Origin: Skeletonema tropicum
Taxonomy: Eukaryota > Bacillariophyta > Thalassiosirophyceae > Thalassiosirales > Thalassiosiraceae
Direction of reading: 5' to 3'
Assembly: GCA_037178625.1 (NCBI GenBank)
Contig: CM074134.1
Location: 124,001 to 188,000, forward strand
DNA length: 64,000 nucleotides
Of the stretch, positions 42,679 to 53,815 are shown piece after piece (the stretch's first letter is position 1; each line of letters begins with the position of its first letter). The translations under genes and the position numbers were made by a program. The notes under the pieces were generated by a model. The model worked only from the letters and a program-made list of their open reading frames with translations. It made no database searches and was not told where the DNA came from.

Positions 42679-43499
42679 GACTCTTTGATGACCGCTTCAT
42701 TCTCTGGCTCAATGCCCTCTCTTGCCACACTAGCGGCTTTTCATCTTCTCTCTCTCTCATCTCCGTTGCTAAACTAAGAGATCTAGGGTGTATCATACCT
42801 GCAGGCTTTTCTACTCTCTTTCTCTTAATATCATACTCTATTACTTACTAGAAGCTCCATTGTCGTGCATGTCAGAATTGTCGTACACTTGTCATTATAA
42901 ACTTAATTGTCATGGTCATGGACTTACTTGTCATGGACTTGTTGGTGGTGCAGTGTATTTAGTAGAGGATTGGGTTCGATCTGGTATACGACAATGACGG
43001 AAAAGTTGCATGAACTGATTGGGATAAAGACCAAAGAAGTTGTAGCAATCATGTCGGCTGATTTCATCAATTCTGCGGTTTCGTTCGGATTGGAACCGAT
43101 GTCTTCGACGAACAAAGATAGATAGCATATATATGGACGCTACCGAGCTACTTTGGATCCTCCCGATGGAAAAGATATGCCTTGTACGCTGGCCCACGCC
43201 CACGAAACGCCAACAAAAATAAAAAGTGCTGGTAAGAGCGGGTAATAAAAGTTGTCCGGGTACATAAATTACTAGTGTCTCCAAAAGCTGTCAGAAAGAG
43301 ATGATTCTTTAAATATATTACTTGCTGGGATAGTAATAAAAGTTGCCGGAATAAAAAATTCTAGATTAAAAAGTGCTAACTAGTAACCTATGTTTCCGTA
43401 CAGGTGGAGATCGAGGGCCTATCCTGTCACACCTGACACCAGGTAGCGCTCCAAAGGCAAAGCCCATTGCATATCGGGTATCATTTGGCACATTTGCAG

Positions 43500-43715
43500 C
43501 CTCTCTATCTCTCTAGTGGAATGATCGGGGATTGGCGTTTCCATCTTCACAGATGGGGGTGTAGGTGTACTTAAATAATGTCTCTCATGTTCCTATGAAA
43601 GATGTAACTAGTTTATGACACTGCGTTTAGTTCCAAGTGATACGAGTCCAATGCGATCTTCATCTTCGCTCTCTTGAAATTCACTCATGCAAGTGTTGTC
43701 ACTATCACTCTCAGA
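43500..43715. repeat. ~200-bp direct repeat, copy 1 (with 44815-45003)
   Basis: Shares in order AATGATCG.GGATTGGCGTT, TGTCTCATGT, GAAAGATGTA, AGTTTATGACACTGC, TTTAGTTCCAA, GAGTCCAATGCGATCTT and CTCTTGAAATTCACTCAT with 44815-45003. It overlaps the possible terminal exon at 43608-43800. The 43404-43500 stretch shows no gene. Confidence 0.75.
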
Positions 43716-43800
43716 GTGAATGTACTTGCTTCTATTGCTATTGTGGCACTTGCTCGATCCACTTCCTGTCGAGTTGTTGCTTTCACTTCTTATCCCTCCA
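43608..43800 (-). CDS. Possible last exon of an unknown minus-strand gene
   Basis: On the minus strand a polypyrimidine/acceptor (TTACTTTAATTTCAG, ending at 43801) is followed by an open ~63-codon stretch rich in Ser, Asn, Glu and Asp (GGIRSESNNSTGSGSSKC, then SEFQESEDEDRIGLVSLGTK) up to a TAG at 43608-43610. The duplicate at 44815-45003 has stops in the equivalent frame. Other ORFs on this strand at 44109-44357 and 44482-44796 could be upstream exons, but I cannot join them convincingly. Confidence 0.3.
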
Positions 43801-44481
43801 CTGAAATTAAAGTAAGAATGTTCAAATAGACGCTACCAACAAAGTGATTCCACCGCTCCTCCTTTTACCATAATATTTTACATCACAAATCATTCGCTGC
43901 TATTTCCTCACTGTGCTTCCTCACTTCGAGATGCACCATTTTCAGTGTCCTTGGCAGCGGCGGCGGCACAATTGGAAGACTTGTTTGTGTTGCTACCAAT
44001 GCGGGCGTCGCCTACACTGCTGCTGCGCTGTTTTGTTGCTATATGGAGCTGCTGCTAGTAACACGGAGAAACAAGAGTGAGAAGTTGTTGTGGTCTCATC
44101 GTCCTTCTCTAGAGGTACATGTCATCCAGACGTACATGGAAGATGAAGAAGTGATTTCCTTTCGCTCTATCACCAAATTTTACTTCAATTTTAGAATCGT
44201 GATATTGAAGTTGACTGCGTTGTGTTGTATGTCTCATCCTCTGACTACTTGGCGGCATTAGGTCATCTACGAAGCTATAGCATAGCTTATAGAGATGTAT
44301 TATTCTATGCAATCCTGATATGCTTCTATGCTGTCGTAGGCAAGTGTTTTGGGCCACTACAAGCGGCTCATTGCAACAGTGACAACGTCTGATTCACCAA
44401 TCTAGAGCAATTTCACATTCATGCTTGTTGCTTGGGATCCTCTGGCATCACATCTCAAGGGGAGAGTACTTAGATCAACCG

Positions 44482-44796
44482 CTACTGTTTTATTCCACAT
44501 AATCCTATGCCCAACTTGACATCACCGTAGTTCCTACTTTCATCGTGACTCAAGAGGAGTTCAAGGAGTTCAAGTTCAACGTGCACATGCTCTGAAAGAC
44601 ACTCTTCACACAGCATACCGCAATCGACACGGCCGCCATTGCTACTTGGACCAAGCAGAGATTGACATAGGCCTTTTCGGGGAGTGGCAAGGAACAAGGC
44701 AAGCAACTTCTTGTTTTGAGCTTTAGAGTCGAGCAGGCCCCCTCTCCTGCTCTCTGTAGGTAGCCAGTGTCTCGCCAAAATCCCATTGCGTCTCAT
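44482..44796 (-). CDS. Possible exon of unknown function
   Basis: 104-codon open stretch with coding-like composition. It contains LDSKAQNKKLLALFLATPRKGLCQSLLGPSSNG, then a Cys cluster CGMLCEEC and a Leu/Glu helix VHVELELLELLLSHDES. It has no recognised domain, and a start Met is present only at its edge. It is surrounded by diverged repeats, so it may be part of a decayed element. Confidence 0.25.
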   Translation of the reverse strand: MRRNGILARHWLPTESRRGGLLDSKAQNKKLLALFLATPRKGLCQSLLGPSSNGGRVDCGMLCEECLSEHVHVELELLELLLSHDESRNYGDVKLGIGLCGIKQ

Positions 44797-44814
44797 AATG
44801 TGGCATCTTTGATG

Positions 44815-45003
44815 CGTCTCAAAAGAGTAGAGAGGGATGATCGCGGATTGGCGTTCCCGTCTTCTCAGAATGAGAGGTATTCAGACAACGTGTCTCATGT
44901 GGTCCTAAGAAAGATGTACATAGTTTATGACACTGCTTTAGTTCCAATTAATTTGAGTCCAATGCGATCTTGATCTTAGCCCTCTTGAAATTCACTCATA
45001 CAA
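44815..45003. repeat. ~200-bp direct repeat, copy 2 (with 43500-43715)
   Basis: Diverged second copy, about 1.3 kb from the first and in the same orientation. The shared end is CTCTTGAAATTCACTCAT(G/A)CAAG. The coding frame seen in copy 1 is broken here. Confidence 0.75.
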
Positions 45004-45217
45004 GCTACACCCTGACTAACTGATTCTCTACTAATCTAGTCCTTTCAGGATATTATTGTACATCATTCGCTGATATTTCCTATTGCGACAGGTAGATATT
45101 ACTTTGTTGGCATACTGCGGAATGGCCATATCATCTTATATCCCTCTGTGTGGCTGACATACACATTGCTCGAAATTGGGGAATTGAGATTGGTAAGCTT
45201 CGCATCTACATCATCTC

Positions 45218-48200
45218 TCACGCTTCTCTATTAACTTGGGCATCGTTGGAGACGAGCGAGATTGAACTCGAGCTTCCATCATCGTTGGAATTGTCGTAGC
45301 TGATAGACTTGCCATCCGCCTGCAGTGATTCCAACAAATTCTGGTGTGACTCAACAAGAGCTGCAGCAAGTGCATTTGTGAGACGCTCCTCGAGGTTCGC
45401 CATTTCCCTCTTATTCTGCTCGTCTTGCTCCTTCAGAGAAAATTGGATCTGCTCAAACACGCCCTTCAGCTCATGTTTTAGCTGTTTCTTCGACTTTTCA
45501 ATAGACCGCTGGATATTTTGTTCCGATCTTTTCTCTTGTGTTCCGGAAGGTTGCACATTGAATCCTTCGAGTATGTCGTTATCACTCCTGTCAAATAAAC
45601 TGTCGAACGTGCTGCTCAGAGAGGAGAACATGGTCTCGATGAACCAATTCACCACTCTCATTGTTGTAGAAATAGGTTTGTTCGCGTCAAGGAGTTTCCC
45701 CGTATCATTGAATTCATTCAGCACATATGCCACGATCATCTTCATCCCAGCCATTGTCAAAGCAAGGATGATGAATAAGACAATTGCCTCAAGATTAATT
45801 CTTCCGGATGAAGGGGAAGATGCATCGATCTTGCACGATGCGAGATGGTCAAGCTTGTGATTTATTGTCTTCGTCACCTTCCAAACTTGGAGCATGGAGA
45901 TCACTCCGAAGAAATAATTGATATTCCTCCGTGACAGTAGTCCATCTGAAGCTCCCCCCTTCATCCACATTCCATGATAACTCTTGAGGCTAGATATCTC
46001 AGACACAAAAATGATTCGTGCCTTTCCTAACATCATCTTACTAGAGACATAGCTGTTCTGATAGGAGTCACTGACGATAGCGATTAAGATATTAAGCAAT
46101 ACGATCGTGACTCCAAATGTATACAATACAAAGATCATTGTAATGAGTGGATGTTTCTGAAGAGAATCGCTGTCTAGGTCACCAAGCTGTGTAAAAGGAT
46201 GTGAGTTTACGACGGAATCAAATTGCATCATAAGAAGATAAAAGCAAAACACATTGCACATACCATAATTGTGTACGCTGTGATGTAACCTTTTAGGTAA
46301 GAAACTGCCTCCCCTGATTCGAACGTGAGTGTCACCCACATCTGAGCAAAAGACGCCATCGCAGCAAATAACACAAGGAGGAACCATTTGATGTCTTTCA
46401 GGATCTCTACAGAGCAAAGAATGAAGGTAGCTAGCTGCTTGTTTCGAACTTTTGTGAATCCAAGAATCCGAAGCCAAAGAAACGGAGTGGTGATTGCAAC
46501 TGCACTTCGTAGATAGAACGGGATTGTGGTGTCCTCCACATCTCTGTTCGCCTTGTTTCGGAGTACAGTGTCCACGGCAACCGAACTGATAAGTACCATG
46601 AGGAGTGGGGCCCACTCTAACAGGTTCCAAAAGCTCAAAGTATCGTTCCAGAATAAATTTCTTGACAAATTGTACTTGGCTATACCAGCGTGAATTACCT
46701 TTGTCCCAAAGTAAGATATGCTCAACATAAGTGTGGACGTGAAGAAAAGATACAGGTGTGGATTGAATTGACGATCCCGCGCTGATAGGTGCATCAACGC
46801 AGCTGCAGGCCCCAAGCGGAAGCTCATGATGAGTATGGAGTGATTGATGGTGTCTACAAGAGCTTGGATCGTGGCAAATGGGGAGAACATAACTCTGTCC
46901 AATAGGCGCCTTATCACAGAGGTTGCTGCTGCTCTTTTCACGAGGTCTTCATCAAGAACGCAGATTCGCCTAATTAGTCCTTTGGATCCAAGTGCCCCAA
47001 CAGCGTCAAAAAGTTCATCTCGATGTCTCTTGAATTGTCGCAAATCACCGGTAGAGACTACATCGGCAAAGCCACTTGAACTGCTTGTAAGTTGCTTGGT
47101 CATTTGAACATGGTGAAACACTGACAAGTCGTCTTGAATGTTCAATGCGCTAACTCTCTCAAGATAAAAGACAGCACTCTCTGCAAGATGGCGAGACTCC
47201 TCTTTGACCATTTGCAATTTGAGTTGAAAAGCACGTCCCTCCGCTGTATCACCGTAATCATCGCCACTCAGGTTCGAATCTAATACTTGCTGCGTGTGTT
47301 GAACACTAATTGACTTGTCAAGCATATTAATCAGCCAGTCTCCGCTGCCAATCGAATCAATATTAAATAGTACCTTCTTGACAATTGACATGTCAAACAC
47401 TCGCTGCCGAGTCTCAGGATCTTCAATGAGTAGCAGCTCTTCCAATAGATTTGGTATTGATGCAACGTGCTCAACAATGGATGTATCCATCATCTTGAGA
47501 AAAGAACTTTGGCGTTCCAGACAACTTCCTAACAATTTGGAAGATCTGAGATTATTATTCGTCATTGACCCATCCAACCCACCAATGAAAGAAGCATCAA
47601 GCAACTCCTCATTAAATTCATCATCCAAATTACTACTTTGTCTCCTTTTCACAGCCAAGTTTTGAATAGTAGTACCTGAATCCACGATTTCGCCGAGTAT
47701 AGTCAGACACCACTCAACCAGCGGTGGTAAACCACGAGCACGCTGAACTTCATCATCACTCGCCTTGTGCTCCTCCTCCTTATTATCGAACGCTGCAAGC
47801 GAAACATTATGCTGTTTGAGGCTTGTCATGTCCTTGCAGAAACCAACAAAGATGGCCTTACCATCGCCAAGCTTTACTTCCGTGAGACCTAGCTCAAATT
47901 GGAATGTACTTCCATCTCTTCTCATCGCCGTGAGCTCCCGTTTCTTCCCCATGACTTTCTTAACACCAGTCTGCATGTATCGTTCCATGTAGCCGTCGTG
48001 ATGCTGTCGATCATGCTTGTTCATCAATATGGAGATATTAGATCCTTTGAGTTCCTTTTTGGAGTACCCAAACTTCTCGACGGCGGCATCATTGGTAACT
48101 AATATGTGCCCACGTTCATCAATGCAAAACATAGCATCGCTAGCTGACTCCACAATCATTTGGAGTTCTTTTCGGGCCACCTTTTCATAGTTCTTTCGAT

Positions 48201-49104
48201 TCATCATGAACATTGCTGTTTTTCGGCGTGTCGCTCTGCTGCTGGGCATGTTCGATGCAGAGAGAAAGCTATCTTCCGAGTCGGAATCAGAAGATGCTGC
48301 CTCATACTGTTTCATGTAAATTGCGGTCCCCCCCATCCGCTGTTGAAGCCTGCGGCTAACCAAAGCAACTTTTTCACGTGTCAAATCCGTTTCTAATTTC
48401 CATTTCCGTACTGCCCTGCGTGCCTCAATCCAGCGTATGATCGCCTCAGTGAATGGGATACGTCCTTTATCATCTTCTTCAATAATTGCCGAGGGATAGG
48501 CTGGTAATAGCTCTTGCATAACGAAGTTATTCACCTAATGATTATGGGTGAGTAGACGAGATGTCAATAATACAAAAAAGTCATAAGTTGTCGTCACATG
48601 ATGCAATTCTCAAATCATAATAAAGATTTCCATCATTAGACGAAGATAATATCAATAAATAATACTCACCCTTGACAAAGCAACCGCAGTACTACCCCCT
48701 GCCATGATGCCAATACTCCCCCCACCCCCACTCGCAATCAAATTAGCATTCAACCCAATCGAATGAGCCAACAATCGTCCCGTGCTCTCGTCCGGCCTAG
48801 CACAACAATTCAACCCAAACCCCAATTGTTTATTTTCCGCCTCATCTTCCAACGTTGCTCGGAATTCTTCTCGAATGCGGCTGAGAGAAGTGCAGGTCTG
48901 AAAGTGGTGGTGGAGCGATGATCCTTCTTCGGGAAGGCTGCTTATCGTAGCACCACGACGGCGTATGTTATAATTATTAGCGTCTTCTCCATCGTTGCAA
49001 ACATCACTGCTCGATGAGAAGCGGAAGGATTTGAGTTGAAATCTTGCCAGAGCGTTGGGTCGACGATTGCGGCCTTGTGACTGCTGGGCTGGCGGCATGG
49101 TCAC
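45218..49104 (-). CDS. TRP-like cation channel with ankyrin-like and PAS regions, three exons
   Basis: Exons 49104-48670, 48534-46264 and 46186-45218. The 135-bp and 77-bp introns (GT-AG) sit between whole codons and give 1224 residues. After a Ser-rich N-terminus comes an ankyrin-like piece (ELLPAYPSAIIEEDDKGRIPFTEAI, about 153-178). A PAS domain lies at about 268-390 (IVESASDAMFCIDERGHILVTNDAAVEKFGYS, then MRRDGSTFQFEL and GFCKDMT). Membrane segments start near 738. The pore loop reads GYITAYTIM|LGDLDSD across the second intron, followed by the S6-like VTIVLLNILIAIVSDSYQ, the TRP/polycystin signature. One more hydrophobic segment and a coiled-coil tail (about 1120-1190) end the protein. PAS domains sense ligands, redox or light, so gating by a bound cofactor is plausible (inference). 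Confidence 0.85.
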
Positions 49105-49955
49105 TCTGATTATTACAAGAAGATCTATGCTATCATATATTCATCCCAGTCTTTATCAAGAATTGTTCAAGTGTATGTTGTTGTGCAGGCGTCAATTTTA
49201 TGACTTCATGTGATCGTGAATGTGGCTACAAAAGATACCATCGTCGTCATCATCTTCAAGAGCTTGAGATGGGCCTATTCCTATATACCGATAGCGGGCG
49301 TGTAGTTGTGCCCCACATAGCGCACAAGATAATCTGGTGAAGAGAGTTTGGCATGAGATTATTGAACATAAACAGGGTATTATTCGTTCATTTACGTCTA
49401 TTTATGCTGATTTTTACCTGATTTTACACAGTTGTGGGCCTAAGGTGGGCGCCTCCCGAAACAAAGTAAAAGCGCCCGCTGACCCGGTCGATATGTAGGC
49501 CTATTGAGCTTTCCTCCCAATTGACTATTGAGCCTTCATTCTATGGACAGGTGCACCCTTGACTCGAAGATTTCCTCTGTTAGATTTGCCACGAATGCTT
49601 TACAACGGCTATGGTGGTCTCTACGTCGAAGAGTTTGAAGTTTCGGACAACATATGCGAGACTTGTACGTTTATTATCTCTGTTGCTACAGCTCCACAAA
49701 ACATCAATTGTTAGTGGATGTTGATGTACTATACCTCAAGAAGTGCAAATGAGACAGAAGTCCTTCTCATAGACAGATGATCAGACCATCTCGAGAGGTT
49801 TCCGTAGTCTAATATGGTATCCGCTCAGAGAATTTGATGGACGCAGACCAAGGTAGATATTTATCCCCGTACACAGACTCATCACACGTATTGCTTCCGT
49901 ATAAAAGTTACACCAGATAGAGACATCAGATTTGCTCGAGCTTCATTAGGTTACA
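49105..49955. other. Intergenic region between two minus-strand genes
   Basis: No supported gene, RNA or repeat. It holds the promoter side of the channel gene and the downstream side of the PH-domain gene. Confidence 0.6.
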
Positions 49956-52900
49956 TCAAGTATCCTTCAACCCCGTCGGTGCACAAAAGGAGTGAAATTG
50001 TTTCAAGAGGTTATCAAATAGATTCAAAGGTGGTAGGTGATCCATATCTGTGTCATCACCGTCAGCTTCAGGCGCCAATTGATGCTTCCAGCGTTTGCTC
50101 AGTAGCGTTTGGATATCCTTCTGCTCTTCTATCAAGTCTTTCATAGAATGATTGTCTACCCCCAGCGAGTTTTGAGTCTTTTCTTCCTCCTCCTGTTCGG
50201 CATCTCCATCTGCAGATACTGCCTCCAGCATACTATGTTGTGACGTGGCTATCGCATGGAGAAGCTGCGCTGACTTTGATGCCACAACACGCGCATCTTC
50301 CCACACGGATGACACCATGGCTTCATTCCTCGCTCGTTGACTAGCACTGAGACTAGATAATGATGCTCTGTTAGCCTTGCTATTCAGAGAACCGCCCACT
50401 CTTGTTTGCACATTCACCACTCCTCCACTATTCTTGTATAGTTGCATTGCTTCGTCAACCTTGCGACAAAGCTCTCGATACTCAGCAATAGCCATGCCGA
50501 ATCTAATAATGTCCATGGACAATGGAGTAATCTCAGTTGATACAGGCACGCTACTTAGAAATGGTGTCACGGCAATATCCTCCATTCGTCGACATCTCGC
50601 CAATGTCTCCTCTTCCGTAATCACATGGGCAAGATCCATCATGCCGTCGGTATGCGTCTGTGCAATCTTCTCCGAAAGTGCGGCCGTCCATGATTGGAAC
50701 GATTGTGAATTGAATGCTCGGAAGGAATGAGTCTTCCCGAGAGATGTGACGATACGAAAGGTATTGGGAAGGCGATGATTCAATGGCTCTTCTCGTTCGA
50801 TGAGGATTGATCGAAGTAGGTTGATGTAGGAATGACTCCCAACCCTCAATGATGACAGCACATCCTGATTGGTCGTAGTAGTACTACCACCAACGTCTTT
50901 CTCATTAGGAAATTCCGATAGAAGCCTCACCCGCCCAATGACCCAAAGACGATCTACCGCAAGAACACAATACATTCGCCTCCACACATTGGGGTCCTTT
51001 TGACTTTGCTTCAATAGGTATCCGGAAACAACGAAGGGTGAATCTGACAGTTCTCGAAGGGCAGCAATACGTCGCTTCTCCTTATTCAGTAGCGAAGTAT
51101 TGTTAGATGTCATCTCAGTGTCAATGTACGATGCTGTTTGATTGCCGTCTTCTTCGTCATCAGTCACATCATTATCGTATTCATCATCAAAGCCTCCTCC
51201 ATGCATATCGTCGTCTAACTCATTATCATCCCTATCATCGTCATCAGTACAGTACCCATCCAACTCAATAAAGGCAGGAATACTTTGAATTTTAGGTGAA
51301 GAACTCGCAGTAGAATCTATCCCGCCCAAGGGACTACAGGGTTGAAAGTACCATCGAACTGACACATGTGGCTGTTGTTGTTGTTGTTGTTGTTGCTGTT
51401 GCTGTTGCAACTGCTGGCGACGACTGCTCCCACCACCTTTGCCAGGCGTCGAGATATATGCATTATTATTCTTTGCAGCAGTTGTTAGATCATCAACAAG
51501 ACCCATTTGTTCTTCTGCCCGTTTTCGTAATCGTTCTAATGACTTTATCATTTCATCTCGTACCTGTAATGGATGTTCGTCTGGATGGAGAGTACGGATG
51601 ATGTGAATTGGTTCCAAGTCTGGTTCGTATGGTATGGATGGAAACTGCATTGTTGTTGTCGTGTCGACGTTGGTGTTGGAAGTAGCGGTGGCAACATCAT
51701 CCCCCCCACGACGAGTAGGGGATGAAGCTATGGATGAATCCGAAAAAAGCTCTGCCATCTTAGTATTCCCCCCTCCATCTTTTGACGGTGGAATATTACT
51801 ACCACCTTCAACGATTACTCCGCCACCAACACCTGCACTCCATGGACTACCAACAACTTTATTGCTGCTACCACCACCATGATAATATTGAGAAGAAGAA
51901 GATGATGACAAATCCAACCCCATCTTGCTATCCCTTGACGATGACATGTCCAACCTACTATTACTCGGTAATGACATTGTCAATGAAGAAGAAGATAATT
52001 GAGAATGAGTATATCCCTTTTGAGTATTCCCTGATGCACGAACTGTGGTGGAAGATGATGATGCTGGTAATGATGACGGCGAAGTAGCGTTACGTTCTTC
52101 CACTTTTTCTTCATCCAATTTCCCCAATTTGGACTGATATTGCTGCTGCTGCTGATATTGCTGCTGATTCAAACATTCTTCCTGCTGCTGCAACTGTTCT
52201 TCCTGCTGCTGCTGTAGCTGCAAACACCTTCGATAAATCTCCCTCTCTCTCAAACACCTCAATCTCATCTGTTCACACAATCCAAATTCCTCTTCGTCAT
52301 GTTCAAATGCCACATATCCTTTGGGTGGTCCTTCCAATGTACCCACTAGAACTAATGCATCCAAAATGATTGGTTGTAATGGTGTGACAACACTGGTCAA
52401 TCTCTGCTGTTGATTCTGCTGAGGTTGCTGTGTGTGTCTATTAATATTAATGCTACTCGGTCTCGGAGACGACAATCGACGAGTTGTTGTCAACGTCAAC
52501 GATTGATGTTGATTGCCACGGTAATCACCACCACCACCAAATAAAGATGACAATCCTCTCTCTCGCTCTCCTCTCTGTGGACTAGCAGTAGCAGCAGGAA
52601 CCTTCGAATGTGGATGATGATGATGATCTATACCCAGCGGAGGCAAGCCAAATTTACCCCTTAGTAGTGACGTTACATCTCTGGCGAAAGCACGATCGGT
52701 AAGACGAACTGCTGCCGAAGTGGTAATTGTCAATATTGCCGATGGCTGCAGTTTCAGTTTATATTGATGATGTTGATGATGTTGCTGTGGCTGTTGGATG
52801 CACCGCTTCTTGTCGCTCGAGTTGGCGCCACCAACAGCAGCGTTAGCGTTAGCGTTAGGATGAACCGACGCCGACGATGATGAAAATGAATACGAAGAAT

Positions 52901-53132
52901 CTGACGCTAACGATAGAGACGTCGACGTCGATGAAGAGAAGCGATACGGAGCACCAGCTGTCGTCATGGGATAATTTGGTGGATGAATTTGATGACTGTC
53001 ATGACGATGGAGTTGTTGCGGCGGCGGTGATGTCAGTGATGCTGCTGCAGTGGAGGAGGAGGATTTGGGAGTGAAGAGTTGCAAATAGATGCGGTGCGAT
53101 TCTTGACGGTTGGTATTATTATTGTTGATCAT
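49956..53132 (-). CDS. Large PH-domain protein with polyQ and Ser-rich regions
   Basis: Intronless, 1058 residues. The first ~240 residues are Ser/His/Gln/Asn-rich and low in complexity. Next comes a conserved-looking block (ILDALVLVGTLEGPPKGYVAFEHDEEEFGLCEQMRLRCLRERE), polyQ runs near 310-330 and 580-590, and an acidic stretch DGYCTDDDDRDDNELDDD. A pleckstrin-homology domain lies at about 690-822: VVSGYLLKQSQKDPNVWRRMYCVL, strands through FRIVTSLGKTHSFRAF, and the closing helix with its Trp, SFQSWTAALSEKI. A helical C-terminus follows. PH domains bind phosphoinositides or proteins, so recruitment to membranes is likely. Its first ~247 codons and promoter are the part amplified in the array that follows. 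Confidence 0.85.
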   Translation of the reverse strand: MINNNNTNRQESHRIYLQLFTPKSSSSTAAASLTSPPPQQLHRHDSHQIHPPNYPMTTAGAPYRFSSSTSTSLSLASDSSYSFSSSSASVHPNANANAAVGGANSSDKKRCIQQPQQHHQHHQYKLKLQPSAILTITTSAAVRLTDRAFARDVTSLLRGKFGLPPLGIDHHHHPHSKVPAATASPQRGERERGLSSLFGGGGDYRGNQHQSLTLTTTRRLSSPRPSSININRHTQQPQQNQQQRLTSVVTPLQPIILDALVLVGTLEGPPKGYVAFEHDEEEFGLCEQMRLRCLREREIYRRCLQLQQQQEEQLQQQEECLNQQQYQQQQQYQSKLGKLDEEKVEERNATSPSSLPASSSSTTVRASGNTQKGYTHSQLSSSSLTMSLPSNSRLDMSSSRDSKMGLDLSSSSSSQYYHGGGSSNKVVGSPWSAGVGGGVIVEGGSNIPPSKDGGGNTKMAELFSDSSIASSPTRRGGDDVATATSNTNVDTTTTMQFPSIPYEPDLEPIHIIRTLHPDEHPLQVRDEMIKSLERLRKRAEEQMGLVDDLTTAAKNNNAYISTPGKGGGSSRRQQLQQQQQQQQQQQQPHVSVRWYFQPCSPLGGIDSTASSSPKIQSIPAFIELDGYCTDDDDRDDNELDDDMHGGGFDDEYDNDVTDDEEDGNQTASYIDTEMTSNNTSLLNKEKRRIAALRELSDSPFVVSGYLLKQSQKDPNVWRRMYCVLAVDRLWVIGRVRLLSEFPNEKDVGGSTTTTNQDVLSSLRVGSHSYINLLRSILIEREEPLNHRLPNTFRIVTSLGKTHSFRAFNSQSFQSWTAALSEKIAQTHTDGMMDLAHVITEEETLARCRRMEDIAVTPFLSSVPVSTEITPLSMDIIRFGMAIAEYRELCRKVDEAMQLYKNSGGVVNVQTRVGGSLNSKANRASLSSLSASQRARNEAMVSSVWEDARVVASKSAQLLHAIATSQHSMLEAVSADGDAEQEEEEKTQNSLGVDNHSMKDLIEEQKDIQTLLSKRWKHQLAPEADGDDTDMDHLPPLNLFDNLLKQFHSFCAPTGLKDT

Positions 53133-53556
53133 ATTATTAAATTGGCGGTGATCATATTCATATTATTAAATTGGCGGTGATTCTGAATTGATTGTTGTCA
53201 TCGTCATCGTTTCATGCGATGATCTGCTGATCAATTTATTGTCGACAGAATGAGAGTCAAAAGCTCTCCTGGGTGCCGGATGGAGGACAGAATCAAAGGT
53301 ACCATACCGTTGCGACACAGCTGATCATCCTCTCTTGCCTTGGCTTGTTGGACAACCTAAGTACTTCGTTGGTCAGTCACCAGTCATCAATTGTACTCCA
53401 CTGTTAATTGCTAGATATTATTTTAGACTCTAGGTTGCTAGATTTGAATTTGTACCATTACTTGTACTTGGGAACAGTCGACAGTCGACAGTCGACATCG
53501 ACAACCTCACCTCGTCCATCTTTTTCACTGAATCTGAACTGCTCTTGACCTCGACA

Positions 53557-53625
53557 ATGGACCAGAACTACAAGTACACGGCTGAAGAATTGCCTTTGGA
53601 TGGTATGGCAGAGAATCGTAGATGA
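53557..53625 (+). CDS. 22-codon plus-strand ORF, possible first exon of a divergent gene
   Basis: ATG at 53557 (CGACAATGG context) reads MDQNYKYTAEELPLDGMAENRR then TGA. A GGTATGG donor-like site follows the Gly-16 codon. It is repeated unchanged in every array unit (about 55097, 56644, 58160, 59712, 61272, 62833). It lies about 425 bp from the PH start on the opposite strand, so the spacer could be a bidirectional promoter. The rest of such a gene would be to the right of the window. Confidence 0.35.
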   Translation: MDQNYKYTAEELPLDGMAENRR

Positions 53626-53815
53626 GGTATCGTGACTGCCAAGACCAAGACTCTGACTCGGTTCGTTTTGTCTTTTGAGTCAAATTCATGTGACATCTTC
53701 GATTTTGATTCTCCCTTTGCCTTTGACTTTGACTTTGAGACGTTTTGGACAGTGAGATTCGTATGTCAAAGGTTATTGCTATGGCGACGTTCTCTCCAGA
53801 TTCGCCATGTACAAC

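Larger units (their letters stand above)
37380..43391. mobile_element. ~6-kb DNA transposon encoding an OTU protease and a transposase-like protein
   Basis: Left and right ends, read inward, share the imperfect inverted pattern CTAGT(A)TAGCA(T/C)TTTTT (left near 37382, right near 43384). Behind each is a cluster of the motif GCA(T/C/A)CTTTTATT: five copies at 37420-37610 on the + strand, four at 43220-43375 on the - strand. Two direct repeats could be target duplications: GTTTCCGTA (37371-37379 and 43392-43400, 9 bp) or GTAACCTA (37377-37384 and 43383-43390, 8 bp). Inside lie a repeat array, an OTU protease gene and a transposase-like ORF, all read rightward. Nine- and eight-bp duplications would suit Mutator-like and hAT/KDZ-like elements respectively. 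The superfamily is not settled. Confidence 0.65.

Noticed and set aside
53460..53510. GTCGACA repeats as a protein-binding operator array
   Set aside because: Three or four units varying in number between array copies look like a slippage-prone microsatellite; there is no evidence for binding.
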